Below are positions 28,120 to 35,671 of a stretch of DNA of 64,000 nt, piece after piece. Made by a program: the position numbers and the translations under genes. The notes beneath the pieces are model-generated. The model was not told where the DNA came from and ran no database searches. It was given only the letters and a program-made list of their open reading frames with translations. The stretch is from Tamlana sp. I1 (GTDB lineage Bacteria; Bacteroidota; Bacteroidia; Flavobacteriales; Flavobacteriaceae): the NCBI RefSeq assembly GCF_015355625.1, contig NZ_JACLAF010000008.1, positions 62,001 to 126,000 of the forward strand, given 5' to 3'. Position 1 is the first letter of the stretch, and every line of letters begins with the position of its first letter.

Positions 28120-28497
28120 ATGGCAGATAATGTAAGATATTCGGATGCAGAATTAGCGGAATTTAAAGCGTTAATCACTGATAAAATTAATAAAGCGAAA
28201 CACGATTTAGAGCTTATTAAAAGTGCGTATATGAACGACCTTAATAATGGGACGGAAGATACTTCGCCTACATTTAAAGCTTTTGATGAAGGTAGTGCTG
28301 TAATGAGTAAAGAGTCAAATTCTCAATTGGCTATTCGTCAAGAGAAGTTTATTCGCGATTTAAAAAATGCGCTTATCCGTATTGAAAATAAAACCTACGG
28401 AATTTGCCGTGTTACAGGAAAACTAATCAATAAAAAACGATTAGAAATTGTGCCTCATGCGACCTTAAGTATTGAAGCCAAAAATATGCAACAATAA
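28120..28497 (+). CDS. DksA/TraR-family protein without intact zinc finger
   Basis: DksA-type proteins enter the RNA polymerase secondary channel and modulate transcription with ppGpp. The 125-residue protein has the long coiled-coil (about 10-85, charged, KAKHDLELIKSAYMND and QEKFIRDLKNALIRI) and the terminal globular segment KTYGICRVTGKLINKKRLEIVPHATLSI. Of the four zinc-binding cysteines only one (in YGIC) remains; the others are Thr/Val, Ala and Ala-like positions. This cysteine-poor form is, as far as I know, usual in Bacteroidota. It lies 4 nt after ileS and is co-transcribed, then terminated by the hairpin at 28561-28592. Confidence 0.88.
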   Translation: MADNVRYSDAELAEFKALITDKINKAKHDLELIKSAYMNDLNNGTEDTSPTFKAFDEGSAVMSKESNSQLAIRQEKFIRDLKNALIRIENKTYGICRVTGKLINKKRLEIVPHATLSIEAKNMQQ

Positions 28498-28560
28498 GCT
28501 GCTAGAAAGCAGGATTGAATATTTACACACCTAGGTGCTTAATATTAAGTTATATATTTG

Positions 28561-28592
28561 AAACGTCTCAACAACATTGGGGCGTTTTTTTA
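28561..28592 (+). terminator. Terminator of the ileS-dksA operon
   Basis: AACGTCTCA pairs with TTGGGGCGTT (two G-U pairs) around a short loop, followed by a 7-nt T-run ending at 28592. Confidence 0.85.
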
Positions 28593-28628
28593 ATTTGAAA
28601 CGCATTGTTTTTAAATCGTAAAGCAACC

Positions 28629-29249
28629 ATGTCGCTTAAAAAGTCTATTTTTCTTATTCTTATCATTTTACTAATCGATCAAATTAGTAAAATATATATT
28701 AAAACACATTTCGCATTGCATGAAAGTGTCGATGTTTTTAGTTGGTTTAAAATCTATTTTATTGAAAATGACGGCATGGCTTGGGGGACAAAAATTAGCG
28801 ATTTTACCTCTTTAATTTCCGATCGTACCGCTAAAGTGTCCTTAACTTTATTTCGTGTTATTGCTATTTTCGGAATAGGTTATTGGTTGTATGATGCCAC
28901 TAAAAAGCAAAGTTCGAAAATATTAATTATCGCCATCGCTTTAATTTTTGCTGGAGCTTTAGGGAATATTATCGATTCGGTTTTTTATGGTGTTTTGTTT
29001 AACGATAGTTACAGCCAAGTCGCATCGTTTTTGCCTGCTGAAGGTGGCTATGATGGCTTATTACACGGTCGCGTGGTCGATATGTTATACTTTCCATTAA
29101 TTGAAATGGATATGCCAGAATGGGTGCCCTTTTACGGTGGCAAACGCTTCAACTTTTTTGAGCCTGTTTTTAATGTTGCCGATGTTGCAATAAGCACTGG
29201 GTTTGTCATGCTTATTGTGTTTAATAAGCAAGCGTTTTCAAGAAATTAG
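28629..29249 (+). CDS. lspA: Lipoprotein signal peptidase (signal peptidase II)
   Basis: LspA cleaves prolipoprotein signal peptides in the inner membrane. Four hydrophobic helices are visible. The first contains the conserved Asp (LLIDQISKIYIKTHF). The catalytic aspartates lie in GALGNIIDSVFYG and in FNVADVAIS near the C-terminus, and GRVVDMLYFPL precedes the latter. The 206-residue length exceeds E. coli LspA owing to the extra periplasmic loop (SYSQVASFLPAEGGYDG) typical of Bacteroidota. The ATG at 28629 is preferred over an upstream TTG at 28605. Several predicted lipoproteins in this window would be its substrates. Confidence 0.95.
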   Translation: MSLKKSIFLILIILLIDQISKIYIKTHFALHESVDVFSWFKIYFIENDGMAWGTKISDFTSLISDRTAKVSLTLFRVIAIFGIGYWLYDATKKQSSKILIIAIALIFAGALGNIIDSVFYGVLFNDSYSQVASFLPAEGGYDGLLHGRVVDMLYFPLIEMDMPEWVPFYGGKRFNFFEPVFNVADVAISTGFVMLIVFNKQAFSRN

Positions 29250-29271
29250 AGAGCATTCAGTGTTTATTTTA

Positions 29272-29279
29272 TATTTTTG
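29272..29279 (+). promoter_or_regulatory. -7 element of the nrtR-like gene promoter
   Basis: TATTTTTG matches TAnnTTTG and lies directly against the operator at 29280-29294, leaving a very short 5' leader before the ATG at 29296. Binding at the operator would block both polymerase and the ribosome. Confidence 0.5.
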
Positions 29280-29294
29280 TGTGTAAACTACGCA
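29280..29294. promoter_or_regulatory. Operator site A of the NAD cassette
   Basis: TGTGTAAACTACGCA is a near-perfect inverted repeat (TGyGTA, 3-nt centre, TACrCA) ending one base before the ATG at 29296. The same core occurs in sites B and C upstream of the phosphoribosyltransferase gene. Autoregulation is the natural reading. Confidence 0.7.
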
Positions 29295-29295
29295 T

Positions 29296-29973
29296 ATGAA
29301 TAAGCAATCTATAAAACTTTCCGTCGACGCCGTTGTATTTGGTTACGAAGCAGGTAAAATATCTGTATTACTTATAAAACGTAAGTTTGAACCTTTTAAA
29401 AACCATTGGGCAATACCAGGAGGTTTTGTTCTAAATGATGAATCTTTGGAGGAGGCGGTTGAAAGGGAGCTTCAAGAAGAAACAGGAATTACCATTAACT
29501 ACCTTGAGCAATTATATACTTTTGGGGACCCAACACGAGATCCTCGAGGAAGAGTAGTGTCTATAGCTTACTTCGGTTTAGTGCGTCCAGATGCTTTTAA
29601 ATTATTTGCCTCTACAGACGCTGCAGCAGTTGAGTGGTTTAATATTCACGAATTACCAAAACTTTCATTCGATCATGGTGCCATTCTTCAAAAGGCAATC
29701 CTTCGATTACAGGCCAAAATTACATACGAACCTATAGGATTTGAATTGCTCGATAATAAATTTCCATTTTCAGATTTAGAAAAACTTTACACAACGCTTC
29801 TCGGTCGCGATATTGACCGTCGTAATTTCAGAAAGAGAATATTAGGCTTAAATGTACTTGATGAATTAGATGAAAAGTTGTCTAAAGGTTCAGGGAGACC
29901 TGCTAGTTTATTTCAATTTAATCAAAAAAGATACTTTCAACTTAAAAAGGACGGTATTGTTTTCGAAATATAA
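29296..29973 (+). CDS. nrtR: NrtR-type transcriptional regulator (Nudix domain plus winged helix)
   Basis: NrtR proteins are repressors of NAD synthesis/salvage genes and use ADP-ribose as anti-repressor. The N-terminal Nudix domain (about 8-135) has an intact Nudix box at residues 43-65: GFVLNDE, then ES-x7-RELQEETGI. The catalytic Glu residues are therefore present, unlike many NrtR members where they are lost, so ADP-ribose hydrolysis remains possible. The C-terminal ~80 residues (RDIDRRNFRKRILGLNVL, SLFQFNQKRYFQLK) form the winged-helix part. The gene heads a cluster with nicotinamide phosphoribosyltransferase and a Prs-like protein. Palindromes abut its own start and the next gene's promoter. 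Confidence 0.88.
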   Translation: MNKQSIKLSVDAVVFGYEAGKISVLLIKRKFEPFKNHWAIPGGFVLNDESLEEAVERELQEETGITINYLEQLYTFGDPTRDPRGRVVSIAYFGLVRPDAFKLFASTDAAAVEWFNIHELPKLSFDHGAILQKAILRLQAKITYEPIGFELLDNKFPFSDLEKLYTTLLGRDIDRRNFRKRILGLNVLDELDEKLSKGSGRPASLFQFNQKRYFQLKKDGIVFEI

Positions 29974-30000
29974 TCAACTAAAATACAGCTACATAAGTTC

Positions 30001-30021
30001 TTTGTGTAAATTAAACGCAAA
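30001..30021. promoter_or_regulatory. Operator site B of the NAD cassette
   Basis: The 21-nt palindrome has half-sites TTTGTGT and ACGCAAA around an A/T centre. It lies just upstream of the promoter at 30028-30058. Its centre is 54 nt (about five helical turns) from that of site C, which would allow two dimers to bind the same DNA face. Confidence 0.7.
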
Positions 30022-30027
30022 ATAATT

Positions 30028-30058
30028 TTGCGGGTAATGATTTTCTGGTTTATATTTG
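30028..30058 (+). promoter_or_regulatory. Promoter of the NAD salvage operon
   Basis: TTG at 30028-30030, a 20-nt spacer and TATATTTG at 30051-30058 match the Bacteroidota consensus exactly. The -7 element overlaps operator C, as expected for repression. Confidence 0.7.
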
Positions 30059-30076
30059 TGTAATAAATACGCAAAT
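30054..30076. promoter_or_regulatory. Operator site C of the NAD cassette
   Basis: The 23-nt palindrome has half-sites ATTTGTGTA and TACGCAAAT around an AT centre. It overlaps the -7 element and the probable transcription start, 11 nt before the ATG at 30088. Confidence 0.75.
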
Positions 30077-30087
30077 AAACAGAAATT

Positions 30088-31542
30088 ATGAATGGATTAT
30101 TATTAACAGACGGCTATAAAACAGGGCACCATCAACAATACCCTGCAGGGACAGAGGAAGTATATTCTAATTGGACTCCAAGAAGCAATAAATACGCCCC
30201 AAAAGGCTGTGATAAAGTGGTTTCATTTGGACAGCAGTATGTAGTAACATGGTTGCATGAATATTTTAATGATAATTTCTTTTCTAAGCCAAAGGAACAA
30301 GTTTGTAGTGAAATTAAAGAAGAGCTTTCTTTGTATTTAGGTGCAGATTATGATGTAATTCATTTTGAAAAATTACATGACTTACAATATCTTCCCATTC
30401 AAGTAAAATCATTGCCAGAGGGTATTGAAGTGCCTATTAGAATTCCAATGTTAACTGTTGTAAATACTGAAAAGGAGTTTTATTGGGTTACAAATTTTTT
30501 AGAAACCATTCTATCTACAATGTTATGGCAGCCTATGACGTCTGCATCTATCGCTATTTTGTACAAACGTATTTTTAAAAAATGGGCGTTGACTACCGAT
30601 AGCGAAAATCTTGCTTTTATCGATTTTCAAGGGCATGATTTTTCAATGCGAGGTATGAGTGGTCTTGAAAGTGCACTTACTTCTGGAATGGGGCATGCAA
30701 GCGTTTTTTTAGGGTCTGATACACTTCCTGTTATTAGCGGATTACGTAAGTATTACGATGCAAAAGGATTTGTTGTTGGTTCGGTAAATGCAACAGAACA
30801 CTCTGTAATGTGTGCTGGAACTAAAGAAGATGAGATAAGAACCTTTCAGAATTTAATGAAAACATATCCTAAAGGCATCTTATCAGTTGTTAGTGATACA
30901 TGGGATTTATGGAAAGTGCTTACAGAGTACCTACCAAAATTAAAAGATGAAGTGCTTGCTAGAGATGGTAAATTAGTTATTCGTCCAGATAGTGGGGATC
31001 CTATTGATATTATTTGTGGTGTAAACAGGCAAATTGGAGCTGAACTTCCACAAGAAAAAGGAGTTGTAGAATTGCTTTGGGATATTTTTGGAGGTACATT
31101 TAATAAAGAAGGGTTTAAAGTTTTAAATCCGCATATTGGAGCGATTTACGGCGATAGTATTACAACCGAAAGAGCAGAACAAATTTGCCAAAGATTGTAT
31201 GATAAAGGATTCGCTTCTACAAATGTGGTTTTAGGAATAGGCTCTTTTACTTATCAATTTAACACTAGAGATACTTTTGGTTTTGCTATGAAAGCGACAT
31301 CTGTAGTAGTTAATGGGGAACGCAGAGAAATTTTTAAAGATCCTATTACCGATGATGGGGTTAAGAAATCTGCTAAAGGATTAATTCGTATAGATTTGGT
31401 GGATGGTGAATATAAATTGATCGATCAAGTTTCTGAAGCTGAAGAAGCAAAAGGGGAATTGAAAATTATTTACAAAAATGGTGAATTTTTCAATCCCATA
31501 AATTTAAAACAAATAAGAGCGAGAATCAATGGATGTATTTAA
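30088..31542 (+). CDS. nadV: Nicotinamide phosphoribosyltransferase family protein
   Basis: NAMPT/NadV enzymes condense nicotinamide with PRPP to give NMN. The signature residues are visible: LLTDGYKTGHHQQYP at the start, HDFSMRGMSG with Asp184 (the nicotinamide-amide-binding Asp), NATEHS with the catalytic His238, and VIRPDSGDP with Arg299 and Asp301/304. The 484-residue length matches bacterial NadV. It overlaps the following HAD gene by 14 nt and the Prs-like gene comes next, so all three are one translationally coupled unit under NrtR-type operators. No NMN adenylyltransferase is in the cluster. Because the partner is a short Prs homologue, a phage-Namat-like role (nicotinamide plus ADP-ribose pyrophosphate to NAD) is an alternative to PRPP-dependent NMN synthesis. 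Confidence 0.93.
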   Translation: MNGLLLTDGYKTGHHQQYPAGTEEVYSNWTPRSNKYAPKGCDKVVSFGQQYVVTWLHEYFNDNFFSKPKEQVCSEIKEELSLYLGADYDVIHFEKLHDLQYLPIQVKSLPEGIEVPIRIPMLTVVNTEKEFYWVTNFLETILSTMLWQPMTSASIAILYKRIFKKWALTTDSENLAFIDFQGHDFSMRGMSGLESALTSGMGHASVFLGSDTLPVISGLRKYYDAKGFVVGSVNATEHSVMCAGTKEDEIRTFQNLMKTYPKGILSVVSDTWDLWKVLTEYLPKLKDEVLARDGKLVIRPDSGDPIDIICGVNRQIGAELPQEKGVVELLWDIFGGTFNKEGFKVLNPHIGAIYGDSITTERAEQICQRLYDKGFASTNVVLGIGSFTYQFNTRDTFGFAMKATSVVVNGERREIFKDPITDDGVKKSAKGLIRIDLVDGEYKLIDQVSEAEEAKGELKIIYKNGEFFNPINLKQIRARINGCI

Positions 31543-31918
31543 TTTTGATTTTTACGAGCGATTACGAAAAGATTATCAACAGCATAGAAGTCTTTTTGTA
31601 GCCTATGATTATGATAACACTGTTTTTGATTATCATAACCAAGGCATCGATTACGGGAAAATAATAGACCTCTTAAGAGTTTGTAAGTTGTTAGGATTTA
31701 CATTAATATTATTTACAGGTAATGAAGGTGAGCAATTGGAAACGATTAAGTTAGATTTAATGAAAAAGGGAATTCCATATGATTTAATTAATGAGAACCC
31801 TTTAATGAAAACTCGAAAGCCCTATTATAACATATTGTTAGACGATAGAGCGGGTTTAAAAGAGGCATATATCAATTTAAAAAAACTTACAGATGAAATA
31901 CAAAATAAACAAATTTAA
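31529..31918 (+). CDS. Small HAD-superfamily phosphatase-like protein
   Basis: The 129-residue HAD-fold protein has motif I DYDNT at residues 27-31 (nucleophile Asp27, acid Asp29). Motif II is LFTGNEG (Thr), and Lys-plus-Asp motifs III/IV are in TRKPYYNILLDDRAG. There is no cap domain, as in small nucleotide phosphatases and polynucleotide-kinase 3'-phosphatases. Its start overlaps the phosphoribosyltransferase gene by 14 nt and its end overlaps the Prs-like gene by 26 nt. This tight coupling suggests stoichiometric function in the same pathway. The substrate is unknown; a phosphorylated nicotinamide, ribose or ADP-ribose intermediate is an inference from context. Confidence 0.75.
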   Translation: MDVFNFDFYERLRKDYQQHRSLFVAYDYDNTVFDYHNQGIDYGKIIDLLRVCKLLGFTLILFTGNEGEQLETIKLDLMKKGIPYDLINENPLMKTRKPYYNILLDDRAGLKEAYINLKKLTDEIQNKQI

Positions 31919-32660
31919 AGATGGGCAAGTTGCAGCTAAAATTATTGAATCTGGCGATTTAGATATTAAAATTAGGGGTAACAGTTATGAAGATTTGTTT
32001 AGAATAGCTTCAATAAAAGAGGCTTGGGATAATGAAAATTCAACCAATAAAACTTTAACAGCTACATTAACAATTTATTGTTTAATTGGGCAGCGATCTG
32101 ATAGACGTTTTAATGATTTAGAGTCTTTTGATTTAAAAATTATTGCAAATTTTATTAATTCAATGGCTTTTGATAAAGTTGAAATATTACATCCGCATAG
32201 CAGTATTACATTGGCGTTAATTAATAATTCAAAAGAAATAAAAAACTATGAATTCGTTAAAAAAGCATATAATGCTATTGGAAACCCTGTGCTAATAAGT
32301 CCCGATGCTGGAGCTTATAAAACAACCCATGAAATTGCCGAGAAATTAGATGCAGATTTAATTCCCTCAAACAAAGTTAGGGTAAATGGTATGCCTGTTA
32401 TTAGTATACAAGGTGATGTTAATGGGAAAGATTGTTTGATTGTAGATGATTTAGCTGACGGAGGAAGAACCTTTAAGTTTTTAGCTGAAGAACTAAAAGA
32501 ACAAGGCGCTAGAAAAGTGTTTTTATATGTTACACATGCGCAATTTAATTATGGGTTTGAGGAACTTAAAACAGCAATAGATCATGTGTATTGCACGAAT
32601 AGTTATAAGGATATTGATGATGCTTTTGTAACTCAATATAAAGTTTTAATTGATGAATAG
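31893..32660 (+). CDS. Short ribose-phosphate pyrophosphokinase-like protein
   Basis: PRPP synthetases transfer pyrophosphate from ATP to ribose-5-phosphate. The PRPP-binding loop is clear: LIVDDLADGGRT at residues 182-193. The ATP-side motif RQDKK of Prs corresponds here to RSDRRF (68-73), and the Mg/His segment to LHPHSS (99-104). The catalytic flexible-loop KRR is reduced to KVR (161-163). At 255 residues it is about 60 shorter than housekeeping Prs (about 313), with simplified N-terminal ATP-loop sequences. It ends the NAD cassette. It may supply PRPP to the neighbouring phosphoribosyltransferase, or use another 5'-modified ribose such as ADP-ribose, as the phage enzyme Adps does. Sequence alone cannot decide. 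Confidence 0.8.
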   Translation: MKYKINKFKDGQVAAKIIESGDLDIKIRGNSYEDLFRIASIKEAWDNENSTNKTLTATLTIYCLIGQRSDRRFNDLESFDLKIIANFINSMAFDKVEILHPHSSITLALINNSKEIKNYEFVKKAYNAIGNPVLISPDAGAYKTTHEIAEKLDADLIPSNKVRVNGMPVISIQGDVNGKDCLIVDDLADGGRTFKFLAEELKEQGARKVFLYVTHAQFNYGFEELKTAIDHVYCTNSYKDIDDAFVTQYKVLIDE

Positions 32661-32704
32661 GTTTTGTAGAAAGGCGCTTTCTTTGAAGGAAAGCGTCTAA
32701 AACC
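32660..32704. terminator. Bidirectional terminator between the NAD cassette and the RimK operon
   Basis: An inner stem (GCGCTTTC with GAAAGCG) is nested in an outer GGTTTT (32660-32665) / AAAACC (32699-32704) pairing, in the 36-nt gap between convergent stop codons. Confidence 0.75.
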
Positions 32705-33260
32705 TATAAACCTTCTCCGGCGTCACGCAGTAATCCAACCTAATATCAGTGTCAAAAGTTTCGATGAGGTTATTTTCAGCTTCAAAAAAAGATAGTCCAA
32801 TTTTTATGGTTTCTGGTTTGCATGCTGCTAAAAACCGATCGTAAAAACCTTTGCCATAACCCACACGATTACCTTGTGTGTCGAAAGCTAAAAGCGGAAT
32901 AAAAACAACTTCAGTTTTACTGTTCTCAATTTCAATACCATCAACGGGTTCAGGAATGTTATAGCTATTTTTCTTAATAACGGTATTATCGGTTAAAAGA
33001 TAATTAATCATTTCGCCAGTTTTAAAATCACTTTTAGAAATGAGAATATGTTTGTCTTTTCCCGATAAAATATTCAAGATATAATCGGTATTTATTTCTT
33101 TTTGTTCTTCAATCGTTAAAAAAATATGGTAAAAGGAAAAATCCCAAATAGGAAGTTTTAAAAGCTGATTTGAAATATTTAAGCTTAAATCTTCAATCTG
33201 GTTTTCAGTCAAATCATTCCGAAGCGATTTGTATGTTTTTCGTAAGACGCTCTTGTCCAT
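32697..33260 (-). CDS. 5-formyltetrahydrofolate cyclo-ligase
   Basis: The enzyme converts 5-formyl-THF to 5,10-methenyl-THF with ATP. Family motifs are the N-terminal KSVLRKTYKSLRNDL (Lys/Arg phosphate contacts), FIPLLAFDTQGNRVGYGKGFYDRFLA (the GxGxGyYDR-type ATP/Mg loop) and the terminal DYCVTPEKVYRF. The 187-residue length is normal. The start is one base from the stop of the aspartoacylase-like gene, so it is the last gene of a four-gene minus-strand operon headed by the retropepsin-like protein. Its folate role seems unrelated to RimK modification. Confidence 0.93.
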   Translation of the reverse strand: MDKSVLRKTYKSLRNDLTENQIEDLSLNISNQLLKLPIWDFSFYHIFLTIEEQKEINTDYILNILSGKDKHILISKSDFKTGEMINYLLTDNTVIKKNSYNIPEPVDGIEIENSKTEVVFIPLLAFDTQGNRVGYGKGFYDRFLAACKPETIKIGLSFFEAENNLIETFDTDIRLDYCVTPEKVYRF

Positions 33261-33261
33261 A

Positions 33262-34245
33262 TTATTTTAAAACCCGTTTAAGTTTAGTTGAAATATGAAA
33301 TAATGCATCACCTTGGTAAACAATTGGCGATTCGTTTACATTGATGATATAGCCCGAATTTGGTGCTTTTACAAAGTAATTAAACTTGCCGTACGGGTCT
33401 GTAATATAGCCTAAAACATCCTTTTTCTGCACATAAGCACCAATACGAATGGTGGCTTTAAACATGCCCGAAAATTTGGCACGTTGCCATTTGCTATCGT
33501 CTATAAACACACAATCGTGTTTTGGTCGCATGGATTTTATGGTTGTAGCCAGCATGCCCAAATGTTTTAAAATGCGTTTGGAACCATTCACTCCAGAATT
33601 TGTAACGGCATCGTCTATGTGGAAGGATTTTCCTCCTTCAAAAAGTAAAATAGGCTTGCCTAATTTTGAGCAGGTCGACCTAAATGATTTTGGTAAATTC
33701 TTAGAGTACAACACAAAAGGTGCTCCAAAAACTTTGGCTAAGGCAATAAGTTCAAGATTGCTTTTTTCAAAACGAAGCTGCGGGGCGTTAAATCTGCCTG
33801 AACCTCCTGTGTGAAAATCGATAATCATGTCTACATTAGGAATCACCTCGGTAATGAGTTTGTGGGCAACTCTGCCTGCCAAAGATCCCGTTGGACTTCC
33901 AGGGAAAACACGATTTAAATCACGACCATCGGGGAATTCGCGTTTTAAGTTTATAAAACCAAAAACATTAATTACAGGCATACAGATTACGGTGCCAGCT
34001 TTTGGTTTGTTAATGCCTTTAGAAATGAGTTGCCTTACAATTTCAACACCGTTAACTTCGTCGCCATGAATGCCTGCAGTAAATAAAACTGTAGGTCCTG
34101 GTTTTTTAGCACGTTCGATAATTATTGGAACGTTTACAGGGGTTGACGTATGTAAATTGGCAACATTAAAATTAACTTCTTTACTTTCTCCGGGTTTAAT
34201 AGTCACCCCAAGAATGATTAAATCGCCATGATTTATTTCTGTCAT
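33262..34245 (-). CDS. Succinylglutamate desuccinylase/aspartoacylase family metallohydrolase
   Basis: M14-like zinc amidohydrolase, 327 residues. The zinc site follows AstE/aspartoacylase: TAGIHGDEVNGVEI (His and Glu), then IDFHTGG (His) further on. PVINVFGFINLKREFPDGRDLNRVFPG supplies the substrate-carboxylate Arg/Asn set. The C-terminal ~90 residues form the added beta-domain (VQKKDVLGYITDPYGKFNYFVKAPNSGYI). Its ATG shares one base with the rimK stop (TAATG), indicating translational coupling. Enzymes of this family next to RimK may remove or trim an amide-linked acidic group; the actual substrate is not known. Confidence 0.85.
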   Translation of the reverse strand: MTEINHGDLIILGVTIKPGESKEVNFNVANLHTSTPVNVPIIIERAKKPGPTVLFTAGIHGDEVNGVEIVRQLISKGINKPKAGTVICMPVINVFGFINLKREFPDGRDLNRVFPGSPTGSLAGRVAHKLITEVIPNVDMIIDFHTGGSGRFNAPQLRFEKSNLELIALAKVFGAPFVLYSKNLPKSFRSTCSKLGKPILLFEGGKSFHIDDAVTNSGVNGSKRILKHLGMLATTIKSMRPKHDCVFIDDSKWQRAKFSGMFKATIRIGAYVQKKDVLGYITDPYGKFNYFVKAPNSGYIINVNESPIVYQGDALFHISTKLKRVLK

Positions 34246-35120
34246 TATTTTTTATTCTTTTCAATAAAGGAGATAATGGATTTTGCTATGTTACGTCCGG
34301 TAGCAGCCTCAATACCTTCCAATCCAGGAGTGGAATTTACTTCTAACAATAAAGGTCCGCGAGCAGATTGTAGCATGTCTACGCCGCAAACAGGAAGTTT
34401 TAAAGCTATAGAAGCATTCATGGCTAGTTTTAACTCGTCGGTGCTTAGTTTAATGATATTTGCCGATCCGCCGCGATGTAAGTTAGAACGAAATTCGCCC
34501 TCTTTACCTTGGCGTTTCATAGCGCCAACAACTTGGCCGTCTACCACTAAAGCACGTAAATCGGCGCCGCCAGCTTCTTTAATAAATTCTTGAACAATCA
34601 CACGGGCTTGTAAACCGTTAAAGGCTTCAAGAACCGATTCGGCTGCATTTTTTGTTTCAGCTAAAACAACGCCTAAACCTTGTGTACCCTCTAATAATTT
34701 AATAATTACAGGGGTGCCGCCAACGTGTTGTATTACTTCTTCAACATCTCTAGAATAATTAGTGAAAACGGTTTTTGGCATGCCAATTCCTGCTTTACTT
34801 AAGCGTTGTAAACTGCGCAGTTTGTCCCTTGAGCGTTGAATGGCATCGGAAGTGACAATGGTAAAAACACCCATCATTTCAAATTGTCTAACTACGGCAC
34901 AGCCATAAAAAGTTACCGATGCTCCAATTCTAGGAATAATAGCATCTACATAATCTAAGTAACGATCTTTATAGTAAATGGTTGGTTTTTCTTTTTCAAT
35001 AATAATGTCACATTTCAGCGGGTCTATTACCTCTACTTTATGACCTCTTTTTGTACCTTCTTCAATAAGGCGATCAGTAGAGTATAACTGAGAATTTCTT
35101 GATAGAATGACTATATTCAT
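34245..35120 (-). CDS. rimK: RimK-family ATP-grasp ligase (alpha-L-glutamate ligase)
   Basis: RimK adds glutamate residues to the C-terminus of ribosomal protein S6 in E. coli, and related ligases modify other acceptors. The 291-residue protein has an N-terminal preATP-grasp domain ([21 protein letters not shown]). The ATP-grasp core has [38 protein letters not shown] and the metal-binding [11 protein letters not shown]. It sits between a retropepsin-like protease gene (1-nt gap) and an aspartoacylase-like gene (1-nt overlap). The cluster therefore encodes a ligase and two potential hydrolases for the same modification. S6 is the default target by homology. Confidence 0.93.
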   Translation of the reverse strand: MNIVILSRNSQLYSTDRLIEEGTKRGHKVEVIDPLKCDIIIEKEKPTIYYKDRYLDYVDAIIPRIGASVTFYGCAVVRQFEMMGVFTIVTSDAIQRSRDKLRSLQRLSKAGIGMPKTVFTNYSRDVEEVIQHVGGTPVIIKLLEGTQGLGVVLAETKNAAESVLEAFNGLQARVIVQEFIKEAGGADLRALVVDGQVVGAMKRQGKEGEFRSNLHRGGSANIIKLSTDELKLAMNASIALKLPVCGVDMLQSARGPLLLEVNSTPGLEGIEAATGRNIAKSIISFIEKNKK

Positions 35121-35121
35121 G

Positions 35122-35541
35122 TTATTTTTTTAAAAAAGAAACGTTTATTAAATCTACGTCTACTATAAATTTTTGTTTCAGAAATTGTCTGCCTATTAAA
35201 ACAGGAAATCTCATGTCGTCTCTCGTGCTTAAAGTTAAGTTAATCTTATATGTTTTGCCAAAGAATACGACTTCAGATTTTACTTTATATCGATTTTCTT
35301 TATAACCATTGCTGCTTTTTACATCGGTGCGCCAAAAAGTATCAAAAATAATTTCGGTTTTTCCAAAATTAGTATGCGACTTACTATTAAAAACGCATCG
35401 TAGGCTGTTGCCTTCTTCAATAATTTTAGAACAATGAATGGCAGAGGTATAGGCTCCGGTATCTATTTTTACATCAATATTGAATAGTCCCAACTCTGGG
35501 AAGTCAACAATATCAACGCGTCCAATGGTTTTTTTGCTCAT
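35122..35541 (-). CDS. RimK-associated retropepsin-like aspartic protease (ATP-dependent zinc protease family)
   Basis: Family PF05618 proteins have a pepsin-like half-barrel fold. The active Asp motif is visible in [17 protein letters not shown] (D-T-G-A), and the second family block is [20 protein letters not shown]. The 139-residue length and absence of a signal peptide indicate a cytosolic protein. It is the first gene of the operon with rimK, 1 nt upstream of it. In proteobacteria, relatives (RimB) are reported with RimK and modulate S6 glutamylation; here that role is inferred from gene order. Confidence 0.88.
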   Translation of the reverse strand: MSKKTIGRVDIVDFPELGLFNIDVKIDTGAYTSAIHCSKIIEEGNSLRCVFNSKSHTNFGKTEIIFDTFWRTDVKSSNGYKENRYKVKSEVVFFGKTYKINLTLSTRDDMRFPVLIGRQFLKQKFIVDVDLINVSFLKK

Positions 35542-35671
35542 TTTGTTTTTTTAAAAAGTGGCGCAATGTAGGGAATTAGTTCATTCAAAGATAAATAACT
35601 TCATTTTATTTAACAGTTTAATATGCTAACGGATTTCTGTTAAAAAATTAAAAATAATTACCTTTACGCTA

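Noticed and set aside
29272-30076. Operators A-C as simple promoter-region AT noise
   Set aside because: All three share the same GTGT/ACGC half-site asymmetry and sit precisely at start or promoter positions, so they were kept as operators.
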